Assembly: GCA_049890115.1 (NCBI GenBank)
Contig: JBMHCC010000023.1
Span: 1-53,480, forward strand
Origin: UBA685 sp049890115
GTDB taxonomy: Bacteria; Pseudomonadota; Alphaproteobacteria; Puniceispirillales; Puniceispirillaceae
Length of the DNA stretch: 53,480 bases
Direction of reading: 5' to 3'
The translations under genes were made by a program, and so were the position numbers. Below the pieces are notes generated by a model. The model saw only the letters and a list, made by a program, of their open reading frames with translations. It was not told the DNA's origin and did not search any database. The stretch's first letter is position 1. Each line of letters starts with the position of its first letter. Positions 7,298 to 16,508 of the stretch are shown piece by piece.

Positions 7298-8548
7298 TTA
7301 TGATTTTGCTCTTTTTATCGCACGCTCAAAGCTGCCTTGTTTTTGGTCAAGATAAGCTTGTCTGCCAAGTAAATCTGTCAAAGCATCTGAGCGCAAATCA
7401 ATCAGCTGAGGCGCAACAGAACCAGCCTCTTTCAGCCCCGCAATACGCGCAGGCCCTGCCAGTTTTTTCACCACCTGATGTGGCTGAACAGCACTCATAT
7501 AATCACAATCAACATCTTCTGTCTTTGTGATCACACCATCATCAACTGCCAGCTGAAACAGATCAACGCCCTTTTGCGTGCGCAAAATGACCGAATTAAA
7601 ACCAGGATCTGTTTTGCTTTCCACCCTATCAGGCGAGGCACCGTCCCACGCATCACCAGCTACAATATCAGCAGCCTCACCAATGCCATCAGGACAAATC
7701 TTGCAGCGCAAAGGCATAGACCACTGGCTTTCATCCTCTCCCCAGAAATCAAGGTAATGGAAATCTGTCTTGCTGCCATCTTGATAGCTAAGGCTAGTTG
7801 GCCCTGGGCAGCCAAAGCCGCGATAACGAACTTCTGAGAGCCCATCTTCTGAGAGATCATGATCTGCTAAAAATTGCCTGAATGCCTCATCAGGCTGAAA
7901 TCCCCCACATAACATAGTCAGCCAATAGGCAAAACGCTTTGATACTCTATCATCTAAGGCTGCCAAATTACGTAACGCATTTAAATCGCAAGGCTTGGCA
8001 ATGACGGCAAAAATTTCGTTTGATTCCAATATCTGCTCAATGGGCAAAAGCGCAGCTGTTGGGCCATAGCGAGACCCTGAAGCTGCCATAACATCGCCGC
8101 GATTACGGCTGATGGTAGCAATGCCAAAATTAGCCGGACTATCAGCAGCCTTGACATGAAGAATGGCATCAACCTTTCCCGTTTCAAGAAGTGTGATAGC
8201 AAGCATTGTCAAAATGCCAGCTGTCGAAGCCTGATGACGGATATCTGGCAAACTAGCAAAAGACAGATTCATGTGATGATAGGGCCCCCATATCACATCA
8301 TGATAAGGGGCATTATCAACATCATCTTGCGGCAGACCTGTTAGGCGCAATGACGGGCAAATCTGAGACACTTTTGCCATGTCATCTGCTGATAAATCAT
8401 CTGTGGCAAAGGCTCTTAAATCACCATCATCACCACGTTCTATGGTAATAGCCTGTGGCGCAATCGCAGCGCAAAGCCCACACCCCAAACACAAACCATC
8501 ATCAACAATTTTATGAAGCTCGTCTTGTGGCAAAGGTGAATCTGGCAT
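7298..8548 (-). CDS. FrhB/CoF420-dehydrogenase beta-subunit family Fe-S flavoprotein
   Basis: A 416-residue protein with an N-terminal ferredoxin-like motif (CLGCGLCAAIAP) and a C-terminal FrhB-type region containing RCKICPDGIGEAADIVAGDAW. The family carries Fe-S clusters and a flavin and acts as a reductase module. In non-methanogens it often accompanies polysaccharide or sulfated-metabolite genes, and F420 is not necessarily the partner. The fourth Cys of the first cluster motif is Ala. The start is ATG 8548: AGAGGG lies 7 nt upstream and the gap to sat-cysC is then 11 nt, matching the spacing of the whole operon. It is the last gene of a five-gene minus-strand operon. Its electron donor and substrate are not deducible. 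Confidence 0.75.
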   Translation of the reverse strand: MPDSPLPQDELHKIVDDGLCLGCGLCAAIAPQAITIERGDDGDLRAFATDDLSADDMAKVSQICPSLRLTGLPQDDVDNAPYHDVIWGPYHHMNLSFASLPDIRHQASTAGILTMLAITLLETGKVDAILHVKAADSPANFGIATISRNRGDVMAASGSRYGPTAALLPIEQILESNEIFAVIAKPCDLNALRNLAALDDRVSKRFAYWLTMLCGGFQPDEAFRQFLADHDLSEDGLSEVRYRGFGCPGPTSLSYQDGSKTDFHYLDFWGEDESQWSMPLRCKICPDGIGEAADIVAGDAWDGASPDRVESKTDPGFNSVILRTQKGVDLFQLAVDDGVITKTEDVDCDYMSAVQPHQVVKKLAGPARIAGLKEAGSVAPQLIDLRSDALTDLLGRQAYLDQKQGSFERAIKRAKS

Positions 8549-8559
8549 GATGCGCCCTC

Positions 8560-10269
8560 TTATTGCGATAACCCTATCAGGCCAAGCTGTTCTAGCGTCA
8601 AAATAACTTGCTGGGCACAATAATCAACATCTAGCCCTTGTGTATCAAGGCGCAGCTCAGGTGATATTGGCGCTTCATAGGGATCTGAAATACCGGTGAA
8701 TTCTTTGATTTTCCCCTGCCGTGCTAATTGATATAAGCCTTTGCGATCACGTCTTTCACATTCCTCTAGAGAGGTTGCGATATGCACCTCAACAAATGCG
8801 CCAACATGTTCAATATCCGCCCGCACAGCATCTCTTGTCTTTGCATAAGGCGCAATCGGTGCACAAATAGCAATGCCTCTATTTTTGGTTATCTCTGATG
8901 CCACAAAGCCGATACGTCGCACATTGAGATCGCGATGTTCTTTGGAAAAACCAAGCTCTGATGATAAATTTTTGCGCACAATATCACCATCTAATAACGT
9001 CACAGGCCGTCCTCCCATTTCCATTAATTTGGTCTGGACAGCATTTGCAATCGTTGATTTGCCAGAGCCTGACAGCCCTGTAAAAAACAGACAAAAACCC
9101 TGCTGAGCGCGTGGGGGATGTGATTTGCGCAACTGTGCGACCACTTCTGGAAATGAAAACCATTCTGGAATATCCAACCCCTCAGCAAGGCGGCGGCGCA
9201 ACTCTGTGCCAGATAGTGATAAAATCGTCACGCTTTGTTTATCAGCAATCTTATCATCTTCTTCATATTGAGCACGTTCTTGGACATAGACCAAATTTTT
9301 GAAATCGACCATTTCAATGCCGATCTCATCCTGATGGTCACGAAATAAGGATTGGGCATCATAGGGCCCATAAAAATCCTGACCATTGGAATCCTTGCCA
9401 GGGCCAGCATGATCACGGCCAATAATCATGTGAGTGAGGCCATGGTTTTTGCGGATGATGCCATGCCATACGGCTTCTCTTGGACCAGCCATTCTCATCG
9501 CCAAATTCAACAACCCCATATCGGTTGTGGCAGAGGGGTATTTATCAAGCACCGCTTCGTAACATCGCACCCTTGTAAAATGATCGACATCACCAGGTTT
9601 TGTCATGCCAACCACTGGATGAATCAGAAGATTAGCACCAGCCTCTTTGGCAGCTCTGAAGGTCAATTCCTGATGCGCCCTATGCAAGGGATTGCGCGTC
9701 TGAAATGCGACCACCTTATGCCAGCCATTTTTGGCAAATTGTGCTTTCATCTGATTTGGCGAATACCGCCATTGCCTGAAATCATAGTGAGTTGGCGGTT
9801 GCAGGCCAGTGATTTTGCCACCCAAATAAACAGCGCCTGCTTGATGATAAAGATAATGCACAGCAGGATGAGCGTCATCATCAGCACCAAATATTTTTAT
9901 CGCTTCTTGTTGTTTATCAGGCATCCATTTATCTGAAATTGCCAGAATTGCCAGAATGACACCTTCTGGATCACGCAATGCTATTTCATCACCAACATCG
10001 CATTGTTCAGCAAAATCTTCTGACACATCAAGCGTGATAGGTATCGGCCATAAAGAGCCATCAGCTAGCCTCATATTATCGAGAACAGCTTCATAATCTG
10101 CCTGGCTTAAAAAACCTGTTAGCGGATAAAAGCCTCTATTCATTAACAGCTCTAAATCACAGATTTGTCGCGTTGTTAAATCCCAGCTGAGCAGGCTTGC
10201 CCCATGATGTTTTAGCGCATCTGCTTTATCAGCTGGCGCGAATAGTTCGTCATGCATGTGCGTGTTCAT
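8560..10269 (-). CDS. cysC: Bifunctional sulfate adenylyltransferase / APS kinase (PAPS synthesis)
   Basis: A 569-residue Sat-CysC fusion. Residues 1 to about 385 are ATP sulfurylase, with the HxxH motif in QTRNPLHRAH and IIGRDHAGPGKDSNG. Residues from about 390 are APS kinase, with the P-loop GLSGSGKSTIANAV and DGDIVRKNLSSELGFS. Together they convert sulfate plus 2 ATP to PAPS in the cytoplasm. No PAPS reductase is adjacent. The neighbouring sulfotransferase suggests the PAPS is used as a sulfuryl donor rather than for cysteine synthesis (inference). There are 10-nt gaps to the genes on each side. The start is ATG 10269. Confidence 0.93.
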   Translation of the reverse strand: MNTHMHDELFAPADKADALKHHGASLLSWDLTTRQICDLELLMNRGFYPLTGFLSQADYEAVLDNMRLADGSLWPIPITLDVSEDFAEQCDVGDEIALRDPEGVILAILAISDKWMPDKQQEAIKIFGADDDAHPAVHYLYHQAGAVYLGGKITGLQPPTHYDFRQWRYSPNQMKAQFAKNGWHKVVAFQTRNPLHRAHQELTFRAAKEAGANLLIHPVVGMTKPGDVDHFTRVRCYEAVLDKYPSATTDMGLLNLAMRMAGPREAVWHGIIRKNHGLTHMIIGRDHAGPGKDSNGQDFYGPYDAQSLFRDHQDEIGIEMVDFKNLVYVQERAQYEEDDKIADKQSVTILSLSGTELRRRLAEGLDIPEWFSFPEVVAQLRKSHPPRAQQGFCLFFTGLSGSGKSTIANAVQTKLMEMGGRPVTLLDGDIVRKNLSSELGFSKEHRDLNVRRIGFVASEITKNRGIAICAPIAPYAKTRDAVRADIEHVGAFVEVHIATSLEECERRDRKGLYQLARQGKIKEFTGISDPYEAPISPELRLDTQGLDVDYCAQQVILTLEQLGLIGLSQ

Positions 10270-10279
10270 TCTAGCCTAC

Positions 10280-11023
10280 TTATTCGCTGCCAATGGTGAA
10301 TTGTTTTAAAAATTCATAATGAGGCAAAACGCGTTCATACACCTCTTTCACCCTGTCAGGGGCAGCATCAATATCAATGTAATCTTTGCGTGGCTGCGGT
10401 TTCAGACCATCGGAATTGCGCAAATTGGCATGAAAGCTGCCACCATCCCACCAGCTAACCTCATCTCTGGCACCAGGCTCCCAACTTAGGGCCGATTCTA
10501 GAAAGGGAAGGCCGACACTATCACACCATTTTTCAACAATATGGGTAGGGTTTTCGAGCAAATCATCTGAATCAATCACAGGTGGCGGGGTGCCTGTTTT
10601 ATCCAAAATCATTTCAAAAAGCTGTCTTTGTTCAGCAAAGCCAACTTCTTTTTCATGGAAATCAGGCCATTTCGCATACATAGATGTGATTGTCATAGCA
10701 GGATGGCGTATCAGAAAGGAGTGAGTGAAATGAGACAACATCTCATCATTCCACATATGATCGATATAAAGCGGAAAATCTTTTGAAAAGACAGGTCCCT
10801 CTTTGGCCTGTGCTAGCATTGATTGCCAGACGCTTTCCAAAGTTAAGCCCTTTGTGCGAACAGAATCTGCTGTGAGGCGTGGCCATAATGGCTCTTCACC
10901 TTGATACCAGGCTTCACCAAATGGCTCATGCAGGCAACTAATATCACCTCTTTGACGCATCATCCATTCAAAGGCGGTTGAAGTAGAACGTGGCACAGCC
11001 CACAAAGCGATAATCTTATGCAT
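10280..11023 (-). CDS. PAPS-dependent sulfotransferase family protein
   Basis: A 247-residue cytosolic sulfotransferase-fold protein. A P-loop-like 5'-phosphosulfate binding segment is at the N terminus (LWAVPRSTSTAFEWMM), followed by HEPFGEAWY. FLIRHPAMTITSMYAKW fits the 3'-phosphate binding region. It would transfer the sulfuryl group of PAPS to a small acceptor whose identity is unknown. The start was set at ATG 11023 with AAGGGGG 5 nt upstream. It sits directly upstream of sat-cysC, which makes the donor, and downstream of a racemase-fold enzyme and a choline sulfatase. A choline, amino-alcohol or hydroxy-acid acceptor is conceivable but not shown. Confidence 0.8.
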   Translation of the reverse strand: MHKIIALWAVPRSTSTAFEWMMRQRGDISCLHEPFGEAWYQGEEPLWPRLTADSVRTKGLTLESVWQSMLAQAKEGPVFSKDFPLYIDHMWNDEMLSHFTHSFLIRHPAMTITSMYAKWPDFHEKEVGFAEQRQLFEMILDKTGTPPPVIDSDDLLENPTHIVEKWCDSVGLPFLESALSWEPGARDEVSWWDGGSFHANLRNSDGLKPQPRKDYIDIDAAPDRVKEVYERVLPHYEFLKQFTIGSE

Positions 11024-11033
11024 AAAACCCCCT

Positions 11034-11873
11034 TTATGACAAAGATGATAATAGACGACCTTGCTGCCTTTCTGGCGCAATATTAAGAGATTTGAATAGA
11101 CGCCAATAAAGCGCTGTATCATGCCCGACCACTAATGTGCCAAGCCGCTCTTCCAAAGCAGGTGTATGATGGATGGGCCGGCGCGCCAGACCATCAGATG
11201 GCCGCCGGTAATTTGACATCCCGTTAATCAAATAGGCATCTACCTTGGGTGCTTTATCTGCGACATAATCAAATGATTGCCATAGCAGTGCCTCATCAAA
11301 GCACCAGATACAATCATCAACATCTTGTTGGGATGAAAACCAGCCTTGATCATAAAAATTGCCAGCCCATACAACATCAAAGCCAGCCTCAGTTAAAAAA
11401 CCGACTGTTCCCTGATACCAGCTATCTGGATGATAACAGGCATTAAGAGCAACCTTTTCCACATTTTGATCACGCAATGCCTCAACCATCGCATAGCCTG
11501 CCATGTGAAAAGGCGTTTCATAGGTATCAGATAGCCTGTCACAAAAATCACGTATGCCATTCACGCCAAGACCACTAGCATGCACCCAGTTTGAGCCAAC
11601 TTGCCCACACACATCAGCGCCATTATTGGCCATACATTCCACAAATTCCTCTAGCAGACCAAAATTCTGCTTTCGTTGATCAAGCCTGTGCGCATAATCT
11701 GGCACATGCAACATGCGGCCATGTACACCAACGCTCTCAGGTGCCAGACGTAAAAAGTCAGAAGGCGCAGCATCAAAATCATGAGGGGGACAAGTGAGAC
11801 CCACCTGATGCGTGAATAATTTCACTTTTGGGTTTTGCCATTTAACTGGCTTTTGATAGTGGCTTTCGATCAT
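11034..11873 (-). CDS. Asp/Glu racemase-maleate isomerase fold enzyme
   Basis: A 279-residue protein of the aspartate/glutamate racemase, maleate cis-trans isomerase and arylmalonate decarboxylase group. The first conserved Cys is C89 in GADVCGQVGSNW. The segment where the second catalytic Cys is expected reads LINGMSNYRRP and has no Cys. The reaction is therefore uncertain; a one-Cys decarboxylase or isomerase is possible. The start is ATG 11873, with AAGGGT 8 nt upstream and 11 nt after the sulfatase stop. It belongs to the same operon as choline sulfatase, sulfotransferase and Sat-CysC, so its substrate is probably a small organic acid linked to sulfate-ester metabolism (inference). Confidence 0.7.
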   Translation of the reverse strand: MIESHYQKPVKWQNPKVKLFTHQVGLTCPPHDFDAAPSDFLRLAPESVGVHGRMLHVPDYAHRLDQRKQNFGLLEEFVECMANNGADVCGQVGSNWVHASGLGVNGIRDFCDRLSDTYETPFHMAGYAMVEALRDQNVEKVALNACYHPDSWYQGTVGFLTEAGFDVVWAGNFYDQGWFSSQQDVDDCIWCFDEALLWQSFDYVADKAPKVDAYLINGMSNYRRPSDGLARRPIHHTPALEERLGTLVVGHDTALYWRLFKSLNIAPERQQGRLLSSLS

Positions 11874-11884
11874 CAAACAGACCC

Positions 11885-13411
11885 TTATTTCTTCAGCGGG
11901 GGAAAGCGCGTCAATTCAGCTGCGACTGTCCAATCCATATGGTTGCGGACATATTCATTTGATGCATCACGCGGCGGATTATAATCCCAGTCAACACGCT
12001 TGCCAGATTGCATAGCTTCAAAAACAGCTTTGCGCTGTTTTTGCTTGGCAATCACATCTGCTTTGATTTTATCACTATCCCAGCGTGCCTTAACCTCATC
12101 AGCGAACCTTGTTGCTAGCTCAGCCTGCTCTGGCTTATCAGCTAGATTGTCAAGCTCTGATGGGTCTTGTGCTATATTGAATAATAACGGCGCATCACCA
12201 TCACAATAGATATATTTATAATCATCACGGCGTATCATATAGACAGGATTGCCTGTCATCTCAGCACAATATTCACCTATCGCATCGCCATCATCACCGC
12301 TAGCTGTGCGCGCCATTGGCATTAATGAACGGCCATCAATGGGCTGGCCATAAGCTGGTTTTTCAGTGCCTGTGCTGGCAGCGATATCAACCATAGTCGG
12401 CAAGATATCAACTAATGAGCATGGTGTATCAAGCACCCCATTGGCAATGCCTGGCCCTGCCATAATCAGTGGCACTCGTCCTGAATGTTCAAAGAAATTC
12501 ATCTTGTACCACAAGCCGCGTTCCCCAAGCATGTCGCCATGGTCAGCTGTGATGATAAAGATAGTATTATCAATTTCGCCAATCTCTTCAATGGTGCGCA
12601 CCAGCTCACCAATCTTTGAATCAAAATAAGATACATTGGCATAATAGGCATGACGGGCATTGCGAATTTCATCATGAGTCGCTGGCTTGGTCGATGCCTC
12701 CATACCATCCATCAAACGCTTTGAAAAATCATCTTGTTCATCATAATCAAAGAAATGTTCTGGCATATCAATATCATCTTCATCATAGAGATTCCAAAAC
12801 TCAGGACGTGCCACATAAGGGTCATGCGGATGAATAAAGCTGGCAACTAGACAAAATGGTGTTGCTTTATGACAGGCATAATCCATCAATTTGCGACGTG
12901 CGAAAAACGCCACCTCTTCATCAAATTCTAGCTGGAATGTTGTCGCTGCCACGCCAGCTTCTTTGACAGAATCCATATTATGATACCATTTATCAATCCG
13001 CTCATCTGGCGCTTCCCAATCTGGTGTCCAGGCAAAATCAGATGGATAAACATCTGTGGTCACACGTTCTTCAAACCCATGAAGCTGGTCAGGTCCCACA
13101 AAATGCATCTTACCTGACAGGGCTGTCCGATAGCCCATCTGGCGCAAATAATGCGCAAAAGTCGGCACAGATGATGGAAATTCACTGGCATTATCATAAG
13201 AGGCAATATTAGTGACAAGCTGGCCTGACATGAAACTAAAACGCGATGGCGCACATAGAGGCGAATTACAATAAGCAGCATCAAATCGCATGCCGCGCGC
13301 TGCCAAAGCATCCATGTGAGGTGTTTTGACCACGCGGTGACCATAAGCAGATGTGAATTGTGGAGCCAACTGGTCAGCCATAATTAATACAATATTTGGC
13401 GCCTTTTTCAT
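11885..13411 (-). CDS. betC: Choline-sulfatase
   Basis: A 508-residue type I sulfatase. The N terminus is NIVLIMADQLAPQFTSAYG. The formylglycine signature CAPSR lies in NSPLCAPSRFSFMSG, and the second active-site motif is GKMHFVGPDQLHGFEER. The C-terminal choline-sulfatase extension ends WDYNPPRDASNEYVRN, typical of BetC. It hydrolyses choline-O-sulfate to choline and sulfate in the cytoplasm. The start was set at ATG 13411 (MKKAPNIV) rather than 13480, because the longer form adds a charged leader without a Shine-Dalgarno. It is the first gene of the operon and diverges from the Rieske gene at 13570. It requires the formylglycine-generating enzyme or an anaerobic maturase, which is not in the window. 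Confidence 0.92.
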   Translation of the reverse strand: MKKAPNIVLIMADQLAPQFTSAYGHRVVKTPHMDALAARGMRFDAAYCNSPLCAPSRFSFMSGQLVTNIASYDNASEFPSSVPTFAHYLRQMGYRTALSGKMHFVGPDQLHGFEERVTTDVYPSDFAWTPDWEAPDERIDKWYHNMDSVKEAGVAATTFQLEFDEEVAFFARRKLMDYACHKATPFCLVASFIHPHDPYVARPEFWNLYDEDDIDMPEHFFDYDEQDDFSKRLMDGMEASTKPATHDEIRNARHAYYANVSYFDSKIGELVRTIEEIGEIDNTIFIITADHGDMLGERGLWYKMNFFEHSGRVPLIMAGPGIANGVLDTPCSLVDILPTMVDIAASTGTEKPAYGQPIDGRSLMPMARTASGDDGDAIGEYCAEMTGNPVYMIRRDDYKYIYCDGDAPLLFNIAQDPSELDNLADKPEQAELATRFADEVKARWDSDKIKADVIAKQKQRKAVFEAMQSGKRVDWDYNPPRDASNEYVRNHMDWTVAAELTRFPPLKK

Positions 13412-13569
13412 AACATTCAGCCTTTTTTTGAATTTGCGTTTTACATAAGCTTTATCATGAAATTTCGTGATGTCATCCATAAAAGATTTGCACTTTTCAT
13501 TTACTGTACGATACGCTCTGATTGTGCTTTTTTAACCTTTGATGATCGAATGAGAAGAAGGTCTTTTAG

Positions 13570-14706
13570 ATGGATAGATTAATATCAGATGCTGACAAAA
13601 ATAATATCGCAACTGGCTATAGCGATAATCCGCATGATACTTATTCGCTAAAGGCAGATGCCTATACTACCCAGAAATGGCATGATGTTGATTTACAACA
13701 GATTATGGCAAAGAGCTGGCAGCTTGTATGCCATGTTGAAAAGCTGCGCCTTGCTGGGTCTTATACCACCATGGAAATTGCTGGCAATCCAATCGCGATA
13801 GTCCGTGGCAGAGATGATGTGTTACGTGCTTTTTATAATGTCTGCAAACATCGGGCACATGCGCTGTTATCTGGTGATGGACGCACATCTGTTATTACCT
13901 GCCCCTATCATGCTTGGGCTTATAGGCTTGATGGTCAGCTGGTCAAGGCGCCTCATACTGAACATCTGGAGAATTTTGCAACTGAAACCATCTGTCTTGA
14001 TGAAGTGCAGGTTGAAGAATTTTGCGGCTTTGTATTTGTCAATTTGGATAGAGATGCTGCGAGCTTGGCAAGCCAGACAGGCACGCTTGAAAATGAAATC
14101 CGCTATTGGGCACCTGATGTTGAAAATCTCACTTTTGCGCATCGTTTAACCTATGACATCAAATCAAACTGGAAAAATGTCGTTGATAATTTTCTGGAAT
14201 GTTATCATTGCCCAACAGCGCATAAAGATTTCTGCACCCTGATTGAGATGGACACTTATAAGGTGACCACCCATGGCATCTGGTCAAGCCATATGGCAGA
14301 GGCTGGTAATAACGCTAATAGCGCTTATGATGTATCAAATGCATCTGTCAAGATTCACGCTGTTTGGTGGTTATACCCCAATACCTGCATCATGCGTTAT
14401 CCAGGGCGTTCCTCAATCATCATTATGAATGTCATCCCTGTTGGGCCTGATCGCACATTTGAGACCTATGATTTCTATTTTGAAACTGCTGAGCCAAATG
14501 AAGCTGAAATAGAAGCCATTCGTTATCTTGATGAAGTGCTGCAACGTGAAGATATCGCATTATGTGAAAGCGTCCAAAAAGGCATGGCAACACCTGCTTT
14601 CCAGCAAGGCAGAATTGTCAGCGACCCATCAGGGTCAGGATTGAGTGAACATGCTGTCCATCATTTCCATGGCCTTGTTCTGGATGCCTATAAAGCTGCT
14701 GAATAA
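13570..14706 (+). CDS. Rieske non-heme iron oxygenase, quaternary-ammonium type (CntA/GbcA-like)
   Basis: A 378-residue alpha-subunit oxygenase. The Rieske ligands are in CKHRAHALL and CPYHAWAY. The mononuclear iron site is in DNFLECYHCPTAH, with H213 and H218. E210 lies three residues before H213 in the ECYHC arrangement, as in carnitine monooxygenase CntA, where a bridging Glu replaces the usual Asp. Family members hydroxylate carnitine, glycine betaine or stachydrine, leading to C-N cleavage or demethylation. No reductase partner is adjacent. It is the first gene of a six-gene plus-strand operon with BKACE, ALDH and dehydrogenases, and it diverges from betC. Carnitine versus glycine betaine cannot be decided from sequence alone. 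Confidence 0.85.
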   Translation: MDRLISDADKNNIATGYSDNPHDTYSLKADAYTTQKWHDVDLQQIMAKSWQLVCHVEKLRLAGSYTTMEIAGNPIAIVRGRDDVLRAFYNVCKHRAHALLSGDGRTSVITCPYHAWAYRLDGQLVKAPHTEHLENFATETICLDEVQVEEFCGFVFVNLDRDAASLASQTGTLENEIRYWAPDVENLTFAHRLTYDIKSNWKNVVDNFLECYHCPTAHKDFCTLIEMDTYKVTTHGIWSSHMAEAGNNANSAYDVSNASVKIHAVWWLYPNTCIMRYPGRSSIIIMNVIPVGPDRTFETYDFYFETAEPNEAEIEAIRYLDEVLQREDIALCESVQKGMATPAFQQGRIVSDPSGSGLSEHAVHHFHGLVLDAYKAAE

Positions 14707-14730
14707 CAAAGATTAAAGCAAGGTGAAAAG

Positions 14731-15525
14731 ATGAAATTACAGGGAAAAACAGCCTTTGTAACAGGTGGTAGAGGCGGTATTGGCCGTGCGATTGTGGCTC
14801 GTTTTATTGCTGAAGGTGCAACAGTTTTTGCCGCTGATTTGACCGAACAAGGCTCGCTTGCCTCTCATGATGATGATGGCAGCCATTTCATCAAGATGGA
14901 TGTCGCAGATGAAGCTGATGTGATTGCTGCTATGGCACTAGTTGGCGCGCAATCTGGACGGTTAGATATTTTGGTAAATGCCGCTGGCATCGAGATTGAA
15001 AAGACCATTGAAGAGACCAGCCTTGATGAATGGAACAGGTCTTTTGCTGTGAATTGTACAGGGACTTTTTTAACCTCAAAATATGCGCTTCCTTTATTGC
15101 GTGAAGCTGCCAAGACAGGGGCTAGTGCCTCAGTCATTAATTTTGGGTCTTATGATGGATTTATCGCAGATCCAGGCCTGGCAGCTTATTGTGCCACCAA
15201 AGGGGCTGTTCATGCTTTGACCAAGGCAATGGCATGTGATCATGGCCCAGAAAATATCCGCGTCAATGCCATTTGCCCAGGATATATTAACACGCCAATG
15301 TTACAAAGTTTTTTCAATGGTGATGGCTCTGGTGGCGGTGGCCAGACTATTGAAAATCTGCAACAGGCTGTTCGTGATATTCATCCCATGCGCAGCTATG
15401 GCACACCAGAGGATATCGCTAATTTGGTAAATTGGCTGGCTTCTGATGAAGCACGCTATGCTAGCGGTCAGCTTTGGGTTCTAGATGGCGGCCTATCAGC
15501 CCAAGTTCAACAAATGAAATTATAA
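14731..15525 (+). CDS. SDR-family NAD(P)-dependent dehydrogenase
   Basis: A 264-residue classical short-chain dehydrogenase. It has the cofactor motif TGGRGGIGRA, an acidic residue after beta-2 (AADLTEQ) favouring NAD, the NAAG motif, the catalytic YCATK, and a C-terminal WVLDGGLSAQV. It oxidises or reduces an alcohol/ketone of the pathway encoded by this operon. The gap to the Rieske gene is 24 nt, with AAGG before the ATG. The substrate is not readable. Confidence 0.85.
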   Translation: MKLQGKTAFVTGGRGGIGRAIVARFIAEGATVFAADLTEQGSLASHDDDGSHFIKMDVADEADVIAAMALVGAQSGRLDILVNAAGIEIEKTIEETSLDEWNRSFAVNCTGTFLTSKYALPLLREAAKTGASASVINFGSYDGFIADPGLAAYCATKGAVHALTKAMACDHGPENIRVNAICPGYINTPMLQSFFNGDGSGGGGQTIENLQQAVRDIHPMRSYGTPEDIANLVNWLASDEARYASGQLWVLDGGLSAQVQQMKL

Positions 15526-15537
15526 AGAAAGATAATC

Positions 15538-16473
15538 ATGGCAAACCAAAAATCAGTCATTATTACTTGTGCACCAACTGGCGGCATTCATACCCCCACA
15601 ATGTCTGAGCATTTGCCAATTACGCCATCTGAAATTGCCACAGCCTCTATTGATGCCGCAGAAGCAGGCGCATCTATCATTCATCTTCATGCCCGCGACC
15701 CTCAAACAGGCAAGCCAGATTCAAATCCTGATCTATTTATGGAATTTTTGCCTGTTATCAAACAAGCCACAGATGCCGTAATCAATGTATCAACAGGCGG
15801 CGGTCTTGGCATGACCAGAGAGCAAAGATTGCTGGCAGCGACCATCGCCTCACCAGAAATGGCAAGCATGAATATGGGGTCTATGAATTTTGGTATTTTC
15901 CCAATGAAACAGAAATATCAAAATTGGAAATTTGACTGGGAACCTGCCTTTCTGGATATGACTCGTGATTTTATTTTCCGCAATACCTTTGCTGATATTG
16001 AATATTCCATCAAAGAGCTTGGCCAGCAACATGGCACCAGATTCGAATTTGAGTGTTATGATTTAGGTCATCTTTATAATCTGGCATGGATTATGGATCA
16101 GGGCTGGATTGAAGGGCCTGTCTTTGTCCAAATGGTGTTTGGCATCCTAGGCGGTGTTGGGGCTGATCTTGATAATCTGATGCATATGCATAACATCGCC
16201 AATAAATTATTTGGTGATGATTATGAATGGTCTGTGCTAGCAGCCGGCCGTCATCAGATGCCTTTTACCACACAAAGCGCAATGCTAGGCGGCAATGTGC
16301 GTGTTGGGATGGAAGATAGCCTTTATATCGGTCCAGGTGAAAAGGCCATATCAAGCGCACAACAAGTGACCAAAATCAGATCTATTATTGAAAATTTAGG
16401 ACTAAAGATTGCCACGCCAGAAGAAGCGCGTGCCAGATTGCATCTGAAAGGCGCAAATCAGGTTGCCTTTTAA
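15538..16473 (+). CDS. Beta-keto acid cleavage enzyme (BKACE, DUF849)
   Basis: A 311-residue zinc-dependent TIM-barrel enzyme. It has ITCAPTGGIHTP at the N terminus, the metal-binding SIIHLHARDP and INVSTGGG. BKACEs condense a beta-keto acid with acetyl-CoA to give acetoacetate and a new CoA ester. In carnitine catabolism the substrate is 3-dehydrocarnitine, yielding betainyl-CoA. The 3-hydroxyacyl-CoA/carnitine-dehydrogenase-type enzyme at the end of the same operon would provide such a beta-keto acid, so dehydrocarnitine or a related compound is a reasonable guess. It lies 12 nt after the SDR gene. Confidence 0.88.
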   Translation: MANQKSVIITCAPTGGIHTPTMSEHLPITPSEIATASIDAAEAGASIIHLHARDPQTGKPDSNPDLFMEFLPVIKQATDAVINVSTGGGLGMTREQRLLAATIASPEMASMNMGSMNFGIFPMKQKYQNWKFDWEPAFLDMTRDFIFRNTFADIEYSIKELGQQHGTRFEFECYDLGHLYNLAWIMDQGWIEGPVFVQMVFGILGGVGADLDNLMHMHNIANKLFGDDYEWSVLAAGRHQMPFTTQSAMLGGNVRVGMEDSLYIGPGEKAISSAQQVTKIRSIIENLGLKIATPEEARARLHLKGANQVAF

Positions 16474-16508
16474 CAGAATGAAAAGACAGTTTGAGAAGGG
16501 ATGAGGAA

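Noticed and set aside
9352..9936. 194-codon plus-strand frame
   Set aside because: It is fully antisense to the well-supported sat-cysC gene and shows no family features.
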